Of a stretch of DNA of 23,404 bases, positions 1 through 5,679 are shown one piece after another. The translations under genes and the position numbers were made by a program. A model generated the notes under the pieces. The model was given only the letters and a program-made list of their open reading frames with translations, made no database searches and had not been told where the DNA came from. Position 1 is the stretch's first letter; the number at the start of each line of letters is the position of its first letter. This DNA comes from a virus. The stretch lies in the IMG/VR virus record IMGVR_UViG_3300008259_005427, positions 1 to 23,404 of that record, one strand, 5' to 3'.

Positions 1-180
1 CATAATTAAACTTCTATCAATAGAAGGTTCATCATGTTTAGATTTAAAAGTACGATCATCATTCCACTCAAGCCATAAAATATCACTAGATAATCTAACT
101 AGTCCATCCGATTCACGAACTAACTTCCAATTGTCAACACTAAAACCTAAAGGTATTCTCATTTGATTTAACTTACTCAT
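1..180 (-). CDS. Hypothetical phage protein, cut by the window edge
   Basis: An open frame of 60 codons starts at ATG 178-180 and runs off the left edge without a stop, so the C-terminus is missing. The start overlaps the stop of the upstream gene by 8 bases (ATGAGTAA), a spacing typical of coupled phage genes. The visible part reads as a soluble protein rich in W, D and L (for example LWLEWNDD). I do not recognise a family, and I see no membrane segment or metal motif. Its reality rests on the coupling and on the uninterrupted frame. Confidence 0.6.
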   Translation of the reverse strand, partial: MSKLNQMRIPLGFSVDNWKLVRESDGLVRLSSDILWLEWNDDRTFKSKHDEPSIDRSLIM

Positions 181-418
181 GCTTATCAATTGCTTTAATA
201 CACTTTTTTAGAGCCTTATATTGGCCCCAAGTAAGTTCAATATGTCTATCTCCTTGGGAGTCTAAAATATGGATATCATATCCTTCACCATTAGACCATT
301 CTGTAACCTCTAGAAAATCGTGATTATCTTCTGCTCCCATAGAGTTAACACAATAATCTTTTAACTCTACAAATGCAGATTTACGATTTAATACTTCGAT
401 TTTTGATTCTAGCTTCAT
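173..418 (-). CDS. Hypothetical small protein, 81 aa
   Basis: Small soluble protein with an acidic middle (EDNHDFLEVTEWSNGEGYD) and a lysine-rich C-terminal helix (YKALKKCIKAIDKHE). The second half, with beta-like stretches such as YDIHILDSQGDRHIELTWGQY, suggests a compact alpha/beta fold. No catalytic or metal-binding pattern is visible. It overlaps the next gene by 8 bases and the 48-residue frame upstream by 38 bases in another frame. Function unknown. Confidence 0.65.
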   Translation of the reverse strand: MKLESKIEVLNRKSAFVELKDYCVNSMGAEDNHDFLEVTEWSNGEGYDIHILDSQGDRHIELTWGQYKALKKCIKAIDKHE

Positions 419-527
419 GTTTTCTTGGTTTACAACTGTTTGATACTACTTTTACTAACTCACCAATAGGATTATTTCCTAATAGGAAACGCATTCTGGT
501 GTCTGATTCTAACATTCTAAGTTTCAT
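381..527 (-). CDS. Possible small basic protein, 48 aa
   Basis: A frame from ATG 525-527 to TAA 381-383 encodes 48 residues beginning MKLRMLESDTRMRFLLGNNP and ending in a basic tail (KPRKHEARIKNRSIKS). It would fill a gap otherwise left between the genes ending at 571 and starting at 418. The leader is A/T-rich (TATATAAAATG) with no Shine-Dalgarno, like many neighbours. The 38-base overlap with the downstream gene is longer than usual here, so this could be chance. No family recognised. Confidence 0.45.
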   Translation of the reverse strand: MKLRMLESDTRMRFLLGNNPIGELVKVVSNSCKPRKHEARIKNRSIKS

Positions 528-570
528 TTTATATATGGTTTAAATTCTTTCGCTATACGTAGACTGAGAT

Positions 571-789
571 TTAGGACGAGAACCATTTGACATACTCATA
601 AGTTACTTCTTCAGTAGGTTGTCTGTAAGGATACCTATATTCTGTTATTTTCCTTTTACCACCCCAAGATCTAAATTCACGAGATGTTACTCTAATCCAC
701 TTTCCAATTTCATCATGGTATACTTCTAAAATACCATTATCGTTGTACGGGTTTTCTAATTTTCCGGTATTACCTCGTTTTTCCCCCAT
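571..789 (-). CDS. Hypothetical protein, 72 aa
   Basis: Small charged protein rich in aromatic residues (GKWIRVTSREFRSWGGKRK, then an ITEYRYPYRQP stretch). It has a high K/R/E content, no hydrophobic span and no cysteine. The start ATG 787-789 overlaps the stop of the upstream gene by one base (TAATG), the tight coupling seen elsewhere in the window. It could be a small nucleic-acid or host-protein binding factor, but nothing in the sequence shows this. Confidence 0.6.
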   Translation of the reverse strand: MGEKRGNTGKLENPYNDNGILEVYHDEIGKWIRVTSREFRSWGGKRKITEYRYPYRQPTEEVTYEYVKWFSS

Positions 790-1016
790 TACATCAACAA
801 ATTTTTATTTTCTAAAAACATCCAAAATCTCTCCAACCATAGATCTACCTTAATACCTTCAATTAAATCTTCAGGTTCGTATCCGTCTAATCTTTTATCA
901 GCAATATAAGCGATTCCCAAGTCGCAAAAATCACGAGCTTCTTCTTCATTTCCCAATTTGAAAGATTGTTTTGCCTTGTAAAGACAGGTGTGTAGTAATT
1001 GCTTTTCCATAACCAT
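789..1016 (-). CDS. Hypothetical helical protein, 75 aa
   Basis: Predicted mostly helical. KQSFKLGNEEEARDFCDLGI resembles one TPR-like helix pair (small residues spaced along amphipathic helices), but a single repeat is not diagnostic. Two starts are possible, at residues 1 and 3 (MVMEKQ); the second is also preceded by an A/T-rich leader. It is the first gene after the promoter-like element at 1055-1086 and appears to lead a short unit that continues left through the genes at 571, 381 and 173. Function unknown. Confidence 0.65.
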   Translation of the reverse strand: MVMEKQLLHTCLYKAKQSFKLGNEEEARDFCDLGIAYIADKRLDGYEPEDLIEGIKVDLWLERFWMFLENKNLLM

Positions 1017-1045
1017 TATTTTTTTGTTTTTATATTCGTTTTAAA

Positions 1046-1107
1046 TCAACAATGTAAATCTACGCTGAGGGACTCGGGTCTCCAAATTTTTAGCGTGAGG
1101 CTTTCTG
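1046..1107 (-). repeat. 62-bp intergenic cassette, copy A
   Basis: This stretch aligns without gaps to 2084-2145. The right block (1093-1107, GCGTGAGGCTTTCTG) differs from its partner at one base of 15. The left block (1046-1064, TCAACAATGTAAATCTACG) differs at one base of 19. The central 28 bases are largely diverged. In the direction of transcription the order is CAGAAAGCCTC block, spacer, then the promoter-like block. Unlike copy B, this copy lacks the left arm that would pair with the GAGGCTTTCTG block. Confidence 0.7.
1055..1086 (-). promoter_or_regulatory. Putative Bacteroidetes-type promoter
   Basis: On the minus strand TTTG (1086-1083) is followed after 20 bases by TAGATTTA (1062-1055). 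This resembles the Bacteroidetes consensus of TTTG at -33 and TAnnTTTG at -7 with a 19-21 base spacer; the last G is replaced by A. The first downstream start codon is at 1016, leaving a leader of about 30 bases. The element lies in a repeated cassette, and the -7 block is conserved in the other copy. The promoter role is inferred from pattern only. Confidence 0.5.
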
Positions 1108-1135
1108 TAAGTAGTTTAACGAATTTTTGAAAGTA

Positions 1136-1225
1136 TTACCAATTGATTCGTTTTTCTTGTCTTTTTTTCAAGATAGCTATTACTACTACAAGACACACGA
1201 TTGAAAGTAAAGTGGAGACAAACAT
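1136..1225 (-). CDS. Single-span membrane microprotein, 29 aa
   Basis: A frame from ATG 1223-1225 to TAA 1136-1138 encodes MFVSTLLSIVCLVVVIAILK followed by KRQEKRINW. Residues 5-19 form one uninterrupted hydrophobic span, followed at once by a strongly basic tail. This is the arrangement of an N-out, C-in membrane peptide, so it should sit in the inner membrane. It fills a gap between two genes, and TATATTTA (minus strand, 1241-1234) lies about ten bases before the start, which would give a very short leader. Such peptides in phages include holin-like, antiholin and superinfection-exclusion proteins, but no assignment is justified here. Confidence 0.5.
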   Translation of the reverse strand: MFVSTLLSIVCLVVVIAILKKRQEKRINW

Positions 1226-1233
1226 TTTACTTA

Positions 1234-1241
1234 TAAATATA
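1234..1241 (-). promoter_or_regulatory. Candidate -7 box TATATTTA
   Basis: The minus strand carries TATATTTA, matching the box in the better candidate at 3851-3858. No TTTG lies 19-21 bases upstream, so support is weak. If active it would drive the 29-residue membrane microprotein with an almost leaderless message. Confidence 0.2.
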
Positions 1242-1242
1242 C

Positions 1243-1476
1243 TTAAGTTGTCTTAATCTTATACTTTGTTATGAGATTGCTTATAAGTTTATCTCCAATT
1301 ACCACTTCTTTAATATCTGCTTTAAGTGGGATACCTGGGGTTTCAAAATTGCAATCTAGTAATTCATCTACTGTTTTGTTCTTAAATACCTTAATTTTAT
1401 GTGTAGGGTTTGCTTGAGTAGAGGTTGTAAATACTACCCCAACTGATGATTTAAGTCTTTCACTTGATCTTGCCAT
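1243..1476 (-). CDS. Hypothetical protein, 77 aa
   Basis: Soluble protein with a basic N-terminus (MARSSERLKSSVGVVF) and beta-like stretches (HKIKVFKNKTVDELLD, then ADIKEVVIGDKLISNL). No cysteine cluster or membrane span. It overlaps the SWIM-domain gene upstream by 17 bases in another frame, so the two are probably co-transcribed. Family not recognised; the N-terminus starts cleanly and there is no better downstream methionine. Confidence 0.6.
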   Translation of the reverse strand: MARSSERLKSSVGVVFTTSTQANPTHKIKVFKNKTVDELLDCNFETPGIPLKADIKEVVIGDKLISNLITKYKIKTT

Positions 1477-1792
1477 CTCTTATTTCTTTAATATGTTTAC
1501 AGTTACCTCTTGTTCTCCATACCCCAGGGCATGAACAGTTGTATCTAACAGATCCATCAATGTTAGTATATTTTTTAGTTATATAAATCTCACTACCACT
1601 TGAAGATTTAAACTCAAATGATTGGATATCTGCTTTTTTAACCTCTATTTTCTCTCTTACCCATTCAATATCACTAAAGGTAGTATTTGGGTGTACTTCT
1701 TTCCACCCTGGTACTATATACTTTTTTCCATCAATATGGGAAGTAAATAAAAATGGAGGTAATACGGGATGTGTGTGTTTATATTTTATCAT
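1460..1792 (-). CDS. SWIM-type zinc-finger protein, 110 aa
   Basis: The C-terminal part contains the SWIM signature CxCx(n)CxH: C86-S-C88, then C98-K-H100, set in NCSCPGVWRTRGNCKH. SWIM modules bind zinc and are usually involved in DNA or protein contacts. The N-terminal 80 residues hold a conserved-looking WKEVHPNTTFSDIEWVRE segment and beta strands. No nuclease or transposase domain is attached, so this is a stand-alone SWIM protein. Its start overlaps the stop of the upstream gene by four bases (ATGA). The role in infection is unknown; a DNA-binding or host-takeover factor is my inference. Confidence 0.7.
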   Translation of the reverse strand: MIKYKHTHPVLPPFLFTSHIDGKKYIVPGWKEVHPNTTFSDIEWVREKIEVKKADIQSFEFKSSSGSEIYITKKYTNIDGSVRYNCSCPGVWRTRGNCKHIKEIRDGKIK

Positions 1793-2070
1793 CTTACACC
1801 TGCATTATATTCTAGTAAAACTAATTCTGCTGTTTCTTGGTTAACCCATTCATTTCCATCCATATCCGCAATATGACCAACATAGTATTGGAAATCATAA
1901 CATTCCAAATCTGATAAAGTTAAGGATGATGGAAGTGATGCTTCAGGAAGAAGTTGATCCTTTAGTTTGAAAAACAACGGAAGAAAATCATCTTCCCCTA
2001 TTAATCCGGCATTACTCATTTTGCGCAATTCCTCTATTGCTCTGTAAATTGATTGGTTCTTGTTTTTCAT
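1789..2070 (-). CDS. Hypothetical protein, 93 aa
   Basis: Mainly helical acidic protein (AIEELRKMSNAGLIGEDDF, then a middle segment with LTLSDLECYDFQYYVGHIAD). It has no metal motif and no membrane span. It is the first gene downstream of cassette copy B and is coupled by an ATGA overlap to the SWIM gene, so they likely share one message. Family not recognised. Confidence 0.6.
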   Translation of the reverse strand: MKNKNQSIYRAIEELRKMSNAGLIGEDDFLPLFFKLKDQLLPEASLPSSLTLSDLECYDFQYYVGHIADMDGNEWVNQETAELVLLEYNAGVR

Positions 2071-2083
2071 ATTTCTTAATCTT

Positions 2084-2145
2084 TCAACAATGTAAATTTA
2101 CGAACAGAAAAGCAGAAAGCCTACCATTTCGCGAGAGGCTTTCTG
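2084..2145 (-). repeat. 62-bp intergenic cassette, copy B
   Basis: Second copy of the cassette at 1046-1107, of identical length. Conserved blocks are TCAACAATGTAAATTTACG (2084-2102) and GCGAGAGGCTTTCTG (2131-2145). The minus-strand TAAATTTA (2100-2093) takes the place of the -7 box, but there is no TTTG at the matching upstream position; that space is occupied by the left arm of a hairpin. The copy lies between the 50-residue basic protein gene and the gene starting at 2070. Confidence 0.7.
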
Positions 2146-2146
2146 C
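2112..2146 (-). terminator. Rho-independent terminator-like hairpin
   Basis: GCAGAAAGCCT (2112-2122) and AGGCTTTCTGC (2136-2146) form a perfect 11-bp stem with a 13-base loop. On the minus strand the stem is followed by TTTTCTGTT, a modest T tract. The hairpin sits 50 bases after the stop of the gene ending at 2196 and just before the promoter-like block for the next gene, so terminator followed by promoter is the simplest reading. A regulatory hairpin is possible as well. Confidence 0.65.
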
Positions 2147-2195
2147 AAAAAGATTATTAAAAAATTGTAAAGAAAACAAAAAAATACTTAAAGTA

Positions 2196-2348
2196 TTATT
2201 TTCCTTGCCCTCTATAAACTTTGGCGTAATTTTTATTGTGCTTAGTACTAGAATTTTTAGTCTTAGCGTGTACTCCAGGTCTTGAAACTTTGGTTCTTTT
2301 AGGTGCAAACGAGCTAACTGCCTGTTTTGTTTTTTGTTTTGTTGCCAT
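2196..2348 (-). CDS. Small basic phage protein, 50 aa
   Basis: A frame from ATG 2346-2348 to TAA 2196-2198 encodes a lysine-rich protein of 50 residues. Its core RPGVHAKTKNSSTKHNKNY and end VYRGQGK match, from memory, a pattern of tiny basic proteins in other phages (roughly R-x-GVH-x-K, SKNY, GQG-R/K). The high net positive charge suggests binding to nucleic acid or packaging with DNA, which is inference. It overlaps the upstream gene by 35 bases in a different frame. A terminator-like hairpin follows. Confidence 0.65.
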   Translation of the reverse strand: MATKQKTKQAVSSFAPKRTKVSRPGVHAKTKNSSTKHNKNYAKVYRGQGK

Positions 2349-2658
2349 TTTTGTTTTTACTTTGAATAAACTTTATACCATTAACTATTTCTTGACACCT
2401 TTCATAGTCTTCAAACTTTTCCATGATTTCAAGATTCTTACTGAGGGTTTCTTCCATGTCTTCTCTATCTAATGTAAGGTCCCAAACCATATCTTCTTCT
2501 TGGGCATAAATAGAGACAATAGGTATAACTTTCTTTTTAGTTTGAAGGTTTTCAAGGGTAGTATCTACTACTAAACAGGATAGATTATAATCTCCCCCTT
2601 CTAACATATACCCAATGTTTTCAGAATTATCGTAAACTAAATGATGTTTAAATTTCAT
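2314..2658 (-). CDS. Hypothetical protein, 114 aa
   Basis: Acidic alpha/beta protein with a beta-rich N-terminal half (GYMLEGGDYNLSCLVVDTT, then VIPIVSIYAQEEDMVWDLTL) and a long acidic helix after residue 65 (EDMEETLSKNLEIMEKFEDY). The last 15 residues become lysine/asparagine rich; this is where the frame overlaps the 50-residue basic gene, so this tail may be of little importance. One base separates its start from the upstream stop. Family not recognised. Confidence 0.65.
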   Translation of the reverse strand: MKFKHHLVYDNSENIGYMLEGGDYNLSCLVVDTTLENLQTKKKVIPIVSIYAQEEDMVWDLTLDREDMEETLSKNLEIMEKFEDYERCQEIVNGIKFIQSKNKNGNKTKNKTGS

Positions 2659-2659
2659 A

Positions 2660-2836
2660 TCAGAAGTGTTTAAGAAAGTTGTTGTTAATTTTTTTGTCTT
2701 TTAATTTACGAAACTTTTCTTCGTTTTTCAATATCTTACTTCCTAATTTTTCTAAATGTGTTGACTTTATTTCTTTATAGTTATCCCTAATTTTTTTATG
2801 TTTATCATTTAAATCTTCAAATTCCTCTGAACTCAT
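2660..2836 (-). CDS. Small lysine-rich coiled-coil-like protein, 58 aa
   Basis: A frame from ATG 2834-2836 to TGA 2660-2662 encodes 58 residues, nearly all predicted helical and highly charged (DLNDKHKKIRDNYKEIKSTH and KILKNEEKFRKLKDKKI). It overlaps the stop of the HNH-like gene by four bases (ATGA) and lies one base before the next start. This perfect nesting between two genes makes a real gene likely. It may form a coiled coil; partner unknown. Confidence 0.65.
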   Translation of the reverse strand: MSSEEFEDLNDKHKKIRDNYKEIKSTHLEKLGSKILKNEEKFRKLKDKKINNNFLKHF

Positions 2837-3465
2837 ATTCTTGAAATGTATTGGTTAACATCATCTTCATCGTCATGAAGACCTAATTCTTTTAATCTTT
2901 GAAGATGATAATCATCCACTTCCCAGTTTACAGCATCAGAAATTCCATACTGTTCTTGGTGTGATTCAATGTATTTAAGATCTTTTTCGTTAAATATATC
3001 TCCAACTAGTAGGAAATAGTGATTGTAACAAAGCAACTCTATATTATCCAAAGACCAATTAGAATTGTTTCCATCTTTAAAGTGCAAGAGTAAAGGCATT
3101 TTATAGTCTAAAACTCTACGCTCTTTAAATTTACATTGAACACATTCCTCTGATAAATATCCCTGCTCTATCATTCTATACTTTAGTTTAGGTTGAAAGT
3201 GAGAAGCGGCAACTCTTCCCTCTATAATATCTAATAGAGCAGGTTCTTTTTTGGTATGTTTAAGAAATTTGGGAATACCTTTACCACATTGGTTTTTATG
3301 AAGTTCAAACAAGCTTTTGCCTGTTACCTCATCAACGTATATTTTAGCGAATTTTCTATAATGTTGATACGAAACATGCAAATATCTTGCGGCCGCTAAA
3401 TTAGATTGAGTTTTAGCATGCGCAGCTACAATCATAGCTTTGCTTAATGGTTTAGGTTGAGGCAC
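2833..3465 (-). CDS. HNH-like zinc protein with N-terminal helix-turn-helix, 210 aa
   Basis: The N-terminus (SNLAAARYLHVSYQHYRKFA, about residues 21-40) looks like a helix-turn-helix used to bind DNA. Later C108-x2-C111, H128 in LLLHFKDG, N141 and C146-YN-H149 in LLCYNHYF give an HNH-type treble-clef layout. In active HNH nucleases the first site is usually a His-His or Asp-His pair before the DG; here only one His is present. The protein may therefore be a weakly active or inactive HNH used for DNA binding. It could be a free-standing homing-type or regulatory protein. It sits two bases after the zinc-ribbon gene. Confidence 0.65.
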   Translation of the reverse strand: MPQPKPLSKAMIVAAHAKTQSNLAAARYLHVSYQHYRKFAKIYVDEVTGKSLFELHKNQCGKGIPKFLKHTKKEPALLDIIEGRVAASHFQPKLKYRMIEQGYLSEECVQCKFKERRVLDYKMPLLLHFKDGNNSNWSLDNIELLCYNHYFLLVGDIFNEKDLKYIESHQEQYGISDAVNWEVDDYHLQRLKELGLHDDEDDVNQYISRI

Positions 3466-3467
3466 TT

Positions 3468-3824
3468 TTAGTCTTCTTTGGGATTAATAACTAGTCTTTC
3501 AGAAACAGTATTTTCTTCGTCAAAAGAATGGAATTCTGCTTTGTGAGCTTTCTTTTTTCCTATTAGTTGTAAAGTTAATTCTTCTTGTTTTTCATACTCT
3601 AGAAAATCTTTTTCACTCATGATAATAGTTTCATTCCAGGTATGGTCACCTTCTCCCATTTGAACAGTAATTGCTCTTTTTTTCCCAATCAAACCATATT
3701 GGTCTGAGCAGTGAATACAGAAATCGTAGCCAAATTTAATTTTTCTAAGTTCAGGCATATCTTTACCACACTTAGAGCAAGGAATCATTTCCACGTTTTT
3801 TAATTTTTTAATTTTTAAATTCAT
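3468..3824 (-). CDS. Zinc-ribbon protein, DksA/TraR-like N-terminal finger, 118 aa
   Basis: A four-cysteine finger C16-SK-C19 ... C36-IH-C39 occupies the N-terminal third (PCSKCGKDMPELRKIKFGYD). The spacing and the R between the knuckles recall the DksA/TraR finger, but DksA carries it at the C-terminus after a coiled coil, which is absent here. The remainder is charged and soluble. The gene is the first downstream of the promoter candidate at 3851-3881. A role in binding RNA polymerase or DNA is possible and not shown. Confidence 0.65.
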   Translation of the reverse strand: MNLKIKKLKNVEMIPCSKCGKDMPELRKIKFGYDFCIHCSDQYGLIGKKRAITVQMGEGDHTWNETIIMSEKDFLEYEKQEELTLQLIGKKKAHKAEFHSFDEENTVSERLVINPKED

Positions 3825-3850
3825 AATTTATAACCTTTTAAAATACTTTA

Positions 3851-3881
3851 TAAATATATGAAATAGAATTCAGGAATCAAA
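3851..3881 (-). promoter_or_regulatory. Putative Bacteroidetes-type promoter
   Basis: On the minus strand TTTG (3881-3878) is followed after exactly 19 bases by TATATTTA (3858-3851). This fits the Bacteroidetes promoter form TTTG, 19-21 bases, TAnnTTTG except for the last base. The start codon of the zinc-ribbon gene is 26 bases downstream, and the element lies in a 78-base gap after the end of the glycan cluster. It is the best promoter candidate in the window. The same place reads TATAAATA on the opposite strand, but no plus-strand gene would use it. Confidence 0.55.
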
Positions 3882-3902
3882 CTCGTATTAAAAATTTTTA
3901 GA

Positions 3903-4898
3903 TTATACTTTCCAAAAAGAATATATTCCTTTATCTAATTCGTAAGTTGGCCAAACAAATCTTCCCCTAATTGGTTGTTGTTTTGCCCAATCCCACATTT
4001 TAATTAAACCTTCTTTTAAATTAGTTTGATGTTTAAATCCAAGTATATCAATCGATTTTTGGAAAGTTGGAATTGAATGTTTTACTTCATGTCTTCCTTC
4101 TAAATGAATAATTTCACCTGCCCCCATAACTTCTCTTAAAATCTCTGAAGCATATTTAATTGAAATTTCTTCAATACCCCCCAAGTTAATAATTTGTTTT
4201 GATGCTTCAGGTCTAATTGCTGCATTCCAAAGTGGTTCTAATGAATCATCAATGAATGAAAATGCACGAGTTTGTTCTCCATCACCAAAAATAGTCATTG
4301 GTTCTCCATTCAAATGTTGATACATCCAAATACCTAATACATTTCGGTATTTATCCCAAATATTTTGTTTAATACCATAAACATTGTGTGGTCTGATGAT
4401 TGTCCAATCTAAACCATGCTGTTCCCCAGCGATTTGAATATCCATCTCACAACCATATTTTGCAACTCCATATGGATCAATTGGTTTTGGGATTTGATCT
4501 TCATCAAATATTCCACCATATCCATGACCATATACCGCAAGTGTTGATGTAAACATTAATCGTTTAACATCATGCTTAATACATTGATTTATAATTCTTG
4601 CAGTTGCTACTAAATTATTTTCATAATTATATTGTCTAATAAAGGGTGATAATCCTTCTGCAGCATATGCTGCAAAATGGAATACATAATCAAATTTATG
4701 AATTTCAAAACAATTTTCAATTGGATGGCTAACCAAATTCATCTGCCAGAATTCTACCTTTGGATTTATATTTTCTTTATACCCACCACTCAAATCATCT
4801 ATACCTACCACTTTAATTTTTGGGTGATTTTCAATTAACCAATCCGCAAGTCTACTTCCAAGTAATCCTGCCACCCCTGTAATTAATACTTTATTCAT
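3903..4898 (-). CDS. NAD-dependent sugar epimerase/dehydratase (GalE-like)
   Basis: Extended short-chain dehydrogenase of normal length (331 aa). The NAD-binding GxxGxxG is GVAGLLG (residues 8-14) after strand KVLITG; IDDLSGG (33-39) follows the second strand as in GalE. The catalytic triad is visible: S118/T119 in FTSTLAVYG, and Y143-x3-K147 in YGVAK. IIRPHNVYG is the usual substrate-pocket segment. It should interconvert or dehydrate a nucleotide sugar in the cytoplasm, for use by the glycosyltransferases encoded upstream. Exact substrate cannot be told. It is the last gene of the cluster, coupled to the GT2 gene by an 8-base overlap, and is preceded by AAAGGA, one of the few Shine-Dalgarno-like sites here. 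Confidence 0.88.
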   Translation of the reverse strand: MNKVLITGVAGLLGSRLADWLIENHPKIKVVGIDDLSGGYKENINPKVEFWQMNLVSHPIENCFEIHKFDYVFHFAAYAAEGLSPFIRQYNYENNLVATARIINQCIKHDVKRLMFTSTLAVYGHGYGGIFDEDQIPKPIDPYGVAKYGCEMDIQIAGEQHGLDWTIIRPHNVYGIKQNIWDKYRNVLGIWMYQHLNGEPMTIFGDGEQTRAFSFIDDSLEPLWNAAIRPEASKQIINLGGIEEISIKYASEILREVMGAGEIIHLEGRHEVKHSIPTFQKSIDILGFKHQTNLKEGLIKMWDWAKQQPIRGRFVWPTYELDKGIYSFWKV

Positions 4899-5679
4899 AT
4901 TTTATTCCTTTTATATTTGTATTATTTGGTTTATGTGAATTATTTTGATGTCTAATAGGCCCAAACCCCCACTTATATTCAAACATTTCAGCTGCAGTTT
5001 GTTCACTTTGGGTAAATTTTTCCTTTTCATTGCCATTTTTAGTAGCCATACTACCAAAATGATAAAATGCTAATTTTTGCGATCTTATAAATTTTATATC
5101 AATCATTTCTAATTTTAAAAAGAAATCCCAATCACATATAAATGGGGATGGATACCAAGTATCAAATCCTCCAACAGCCATATAATATTTTTTTTGCATA
5201 AAAAATGGAAATATTTCACCATTTTCAGTTAATTCTTCCTTTCTAAATTTTGGTTCAGTTAATAGATATTCATCTAATTTAAAATCATTTACTCCTCCAA
5301 AATTTTTAGTTATGAAATTAAATATACTGGGGGATTTTTCTATTTGATTGGGGGAAATAACTAATTTGTCTGTTTTATCTTGGGATAAAATAGAATCCCA
5401 ATTCATAGGGAAAACATTATCATCGTTTACTACTAAAATCCATTCACTAGAAGCATTATATACTCCAATATTTAAGGAATACTGCATTCCCATATTTTGA
5501 CTTAAAGGTAGGAAATAGACCTTATTCTTATATTTCTCAACAACATAAGAAGATTCTTCAGCAAAACCATCTAATACAACAATAATTTCATTAGTGTTAG
5601 ATTGAGTTTTTAAAACTGATTCTAAACATATATCCAAACATTTTGGATTTCTATACGAGGGGATAATTACAGATATCAT
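4891..5679 (-). CDS. Glycosyltransferase family 2
   Basis: Starts with the canonical GT2 strand MISVIIPSYRNPKCLDICLE, followed by EIIVVLDG (31-38) and the metal/nucleotide-sugar motif VVNDDNVFP (DDN at 86-88). YMAVGGFDTWYPSPFICDWD matches the acceptor-side GG-[FY]-D region and the E/D-D-x-D catalytic-base area. The length (262 aa) suits a single GT-A domain without membrane anchor. It transfers a sugar from an NDP donor to an unknown acceptor in the cytoplasm. It overlaps the upstream gene by 29 bases and sits between another GT-like gene and the epimerase. Confidence 0.85.
   Translation of the reverse strand: MISVIIPSYRNPKCLDICLESVLKTQSNTNEIIVVLDGFAEESSYVVEKYKNKVYFLPLSQNMGMQYSLNIGVYNASSEWILVVNDDNVFPMNWDSILSQDKTDKLVISPNQIEKSPSIFNFITKNFGGVNDFKLDEYLLTEPKFRKEELTENGEIFPFFMQKKYYMAVGGFDTWYPSPFICDWDFFLKLEMIDIKFIRSQKLAFYHFGSMATKNGNEKEKFTQSEQTAAEMFEYKWGFGPIRHQNNSHKPNNTNIKGIKYE

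Noticed and set aside
2084-2308. Minus-strand frame of 74 codons across the terminator hairpin region
   Set aside because: It competes with the 50-residue basic gene and would translate the hairpin and cassette; composition is not protein-like.
3849-3856. TATAAATA on the plus strand as a T4-type late promoter (also seen near 1232 and 17433)
   Set aside because: All three point away from the genes and would transcribe only antisense RNA. The same bases read as TATATTTA boxes on the coding strand, which fits better.
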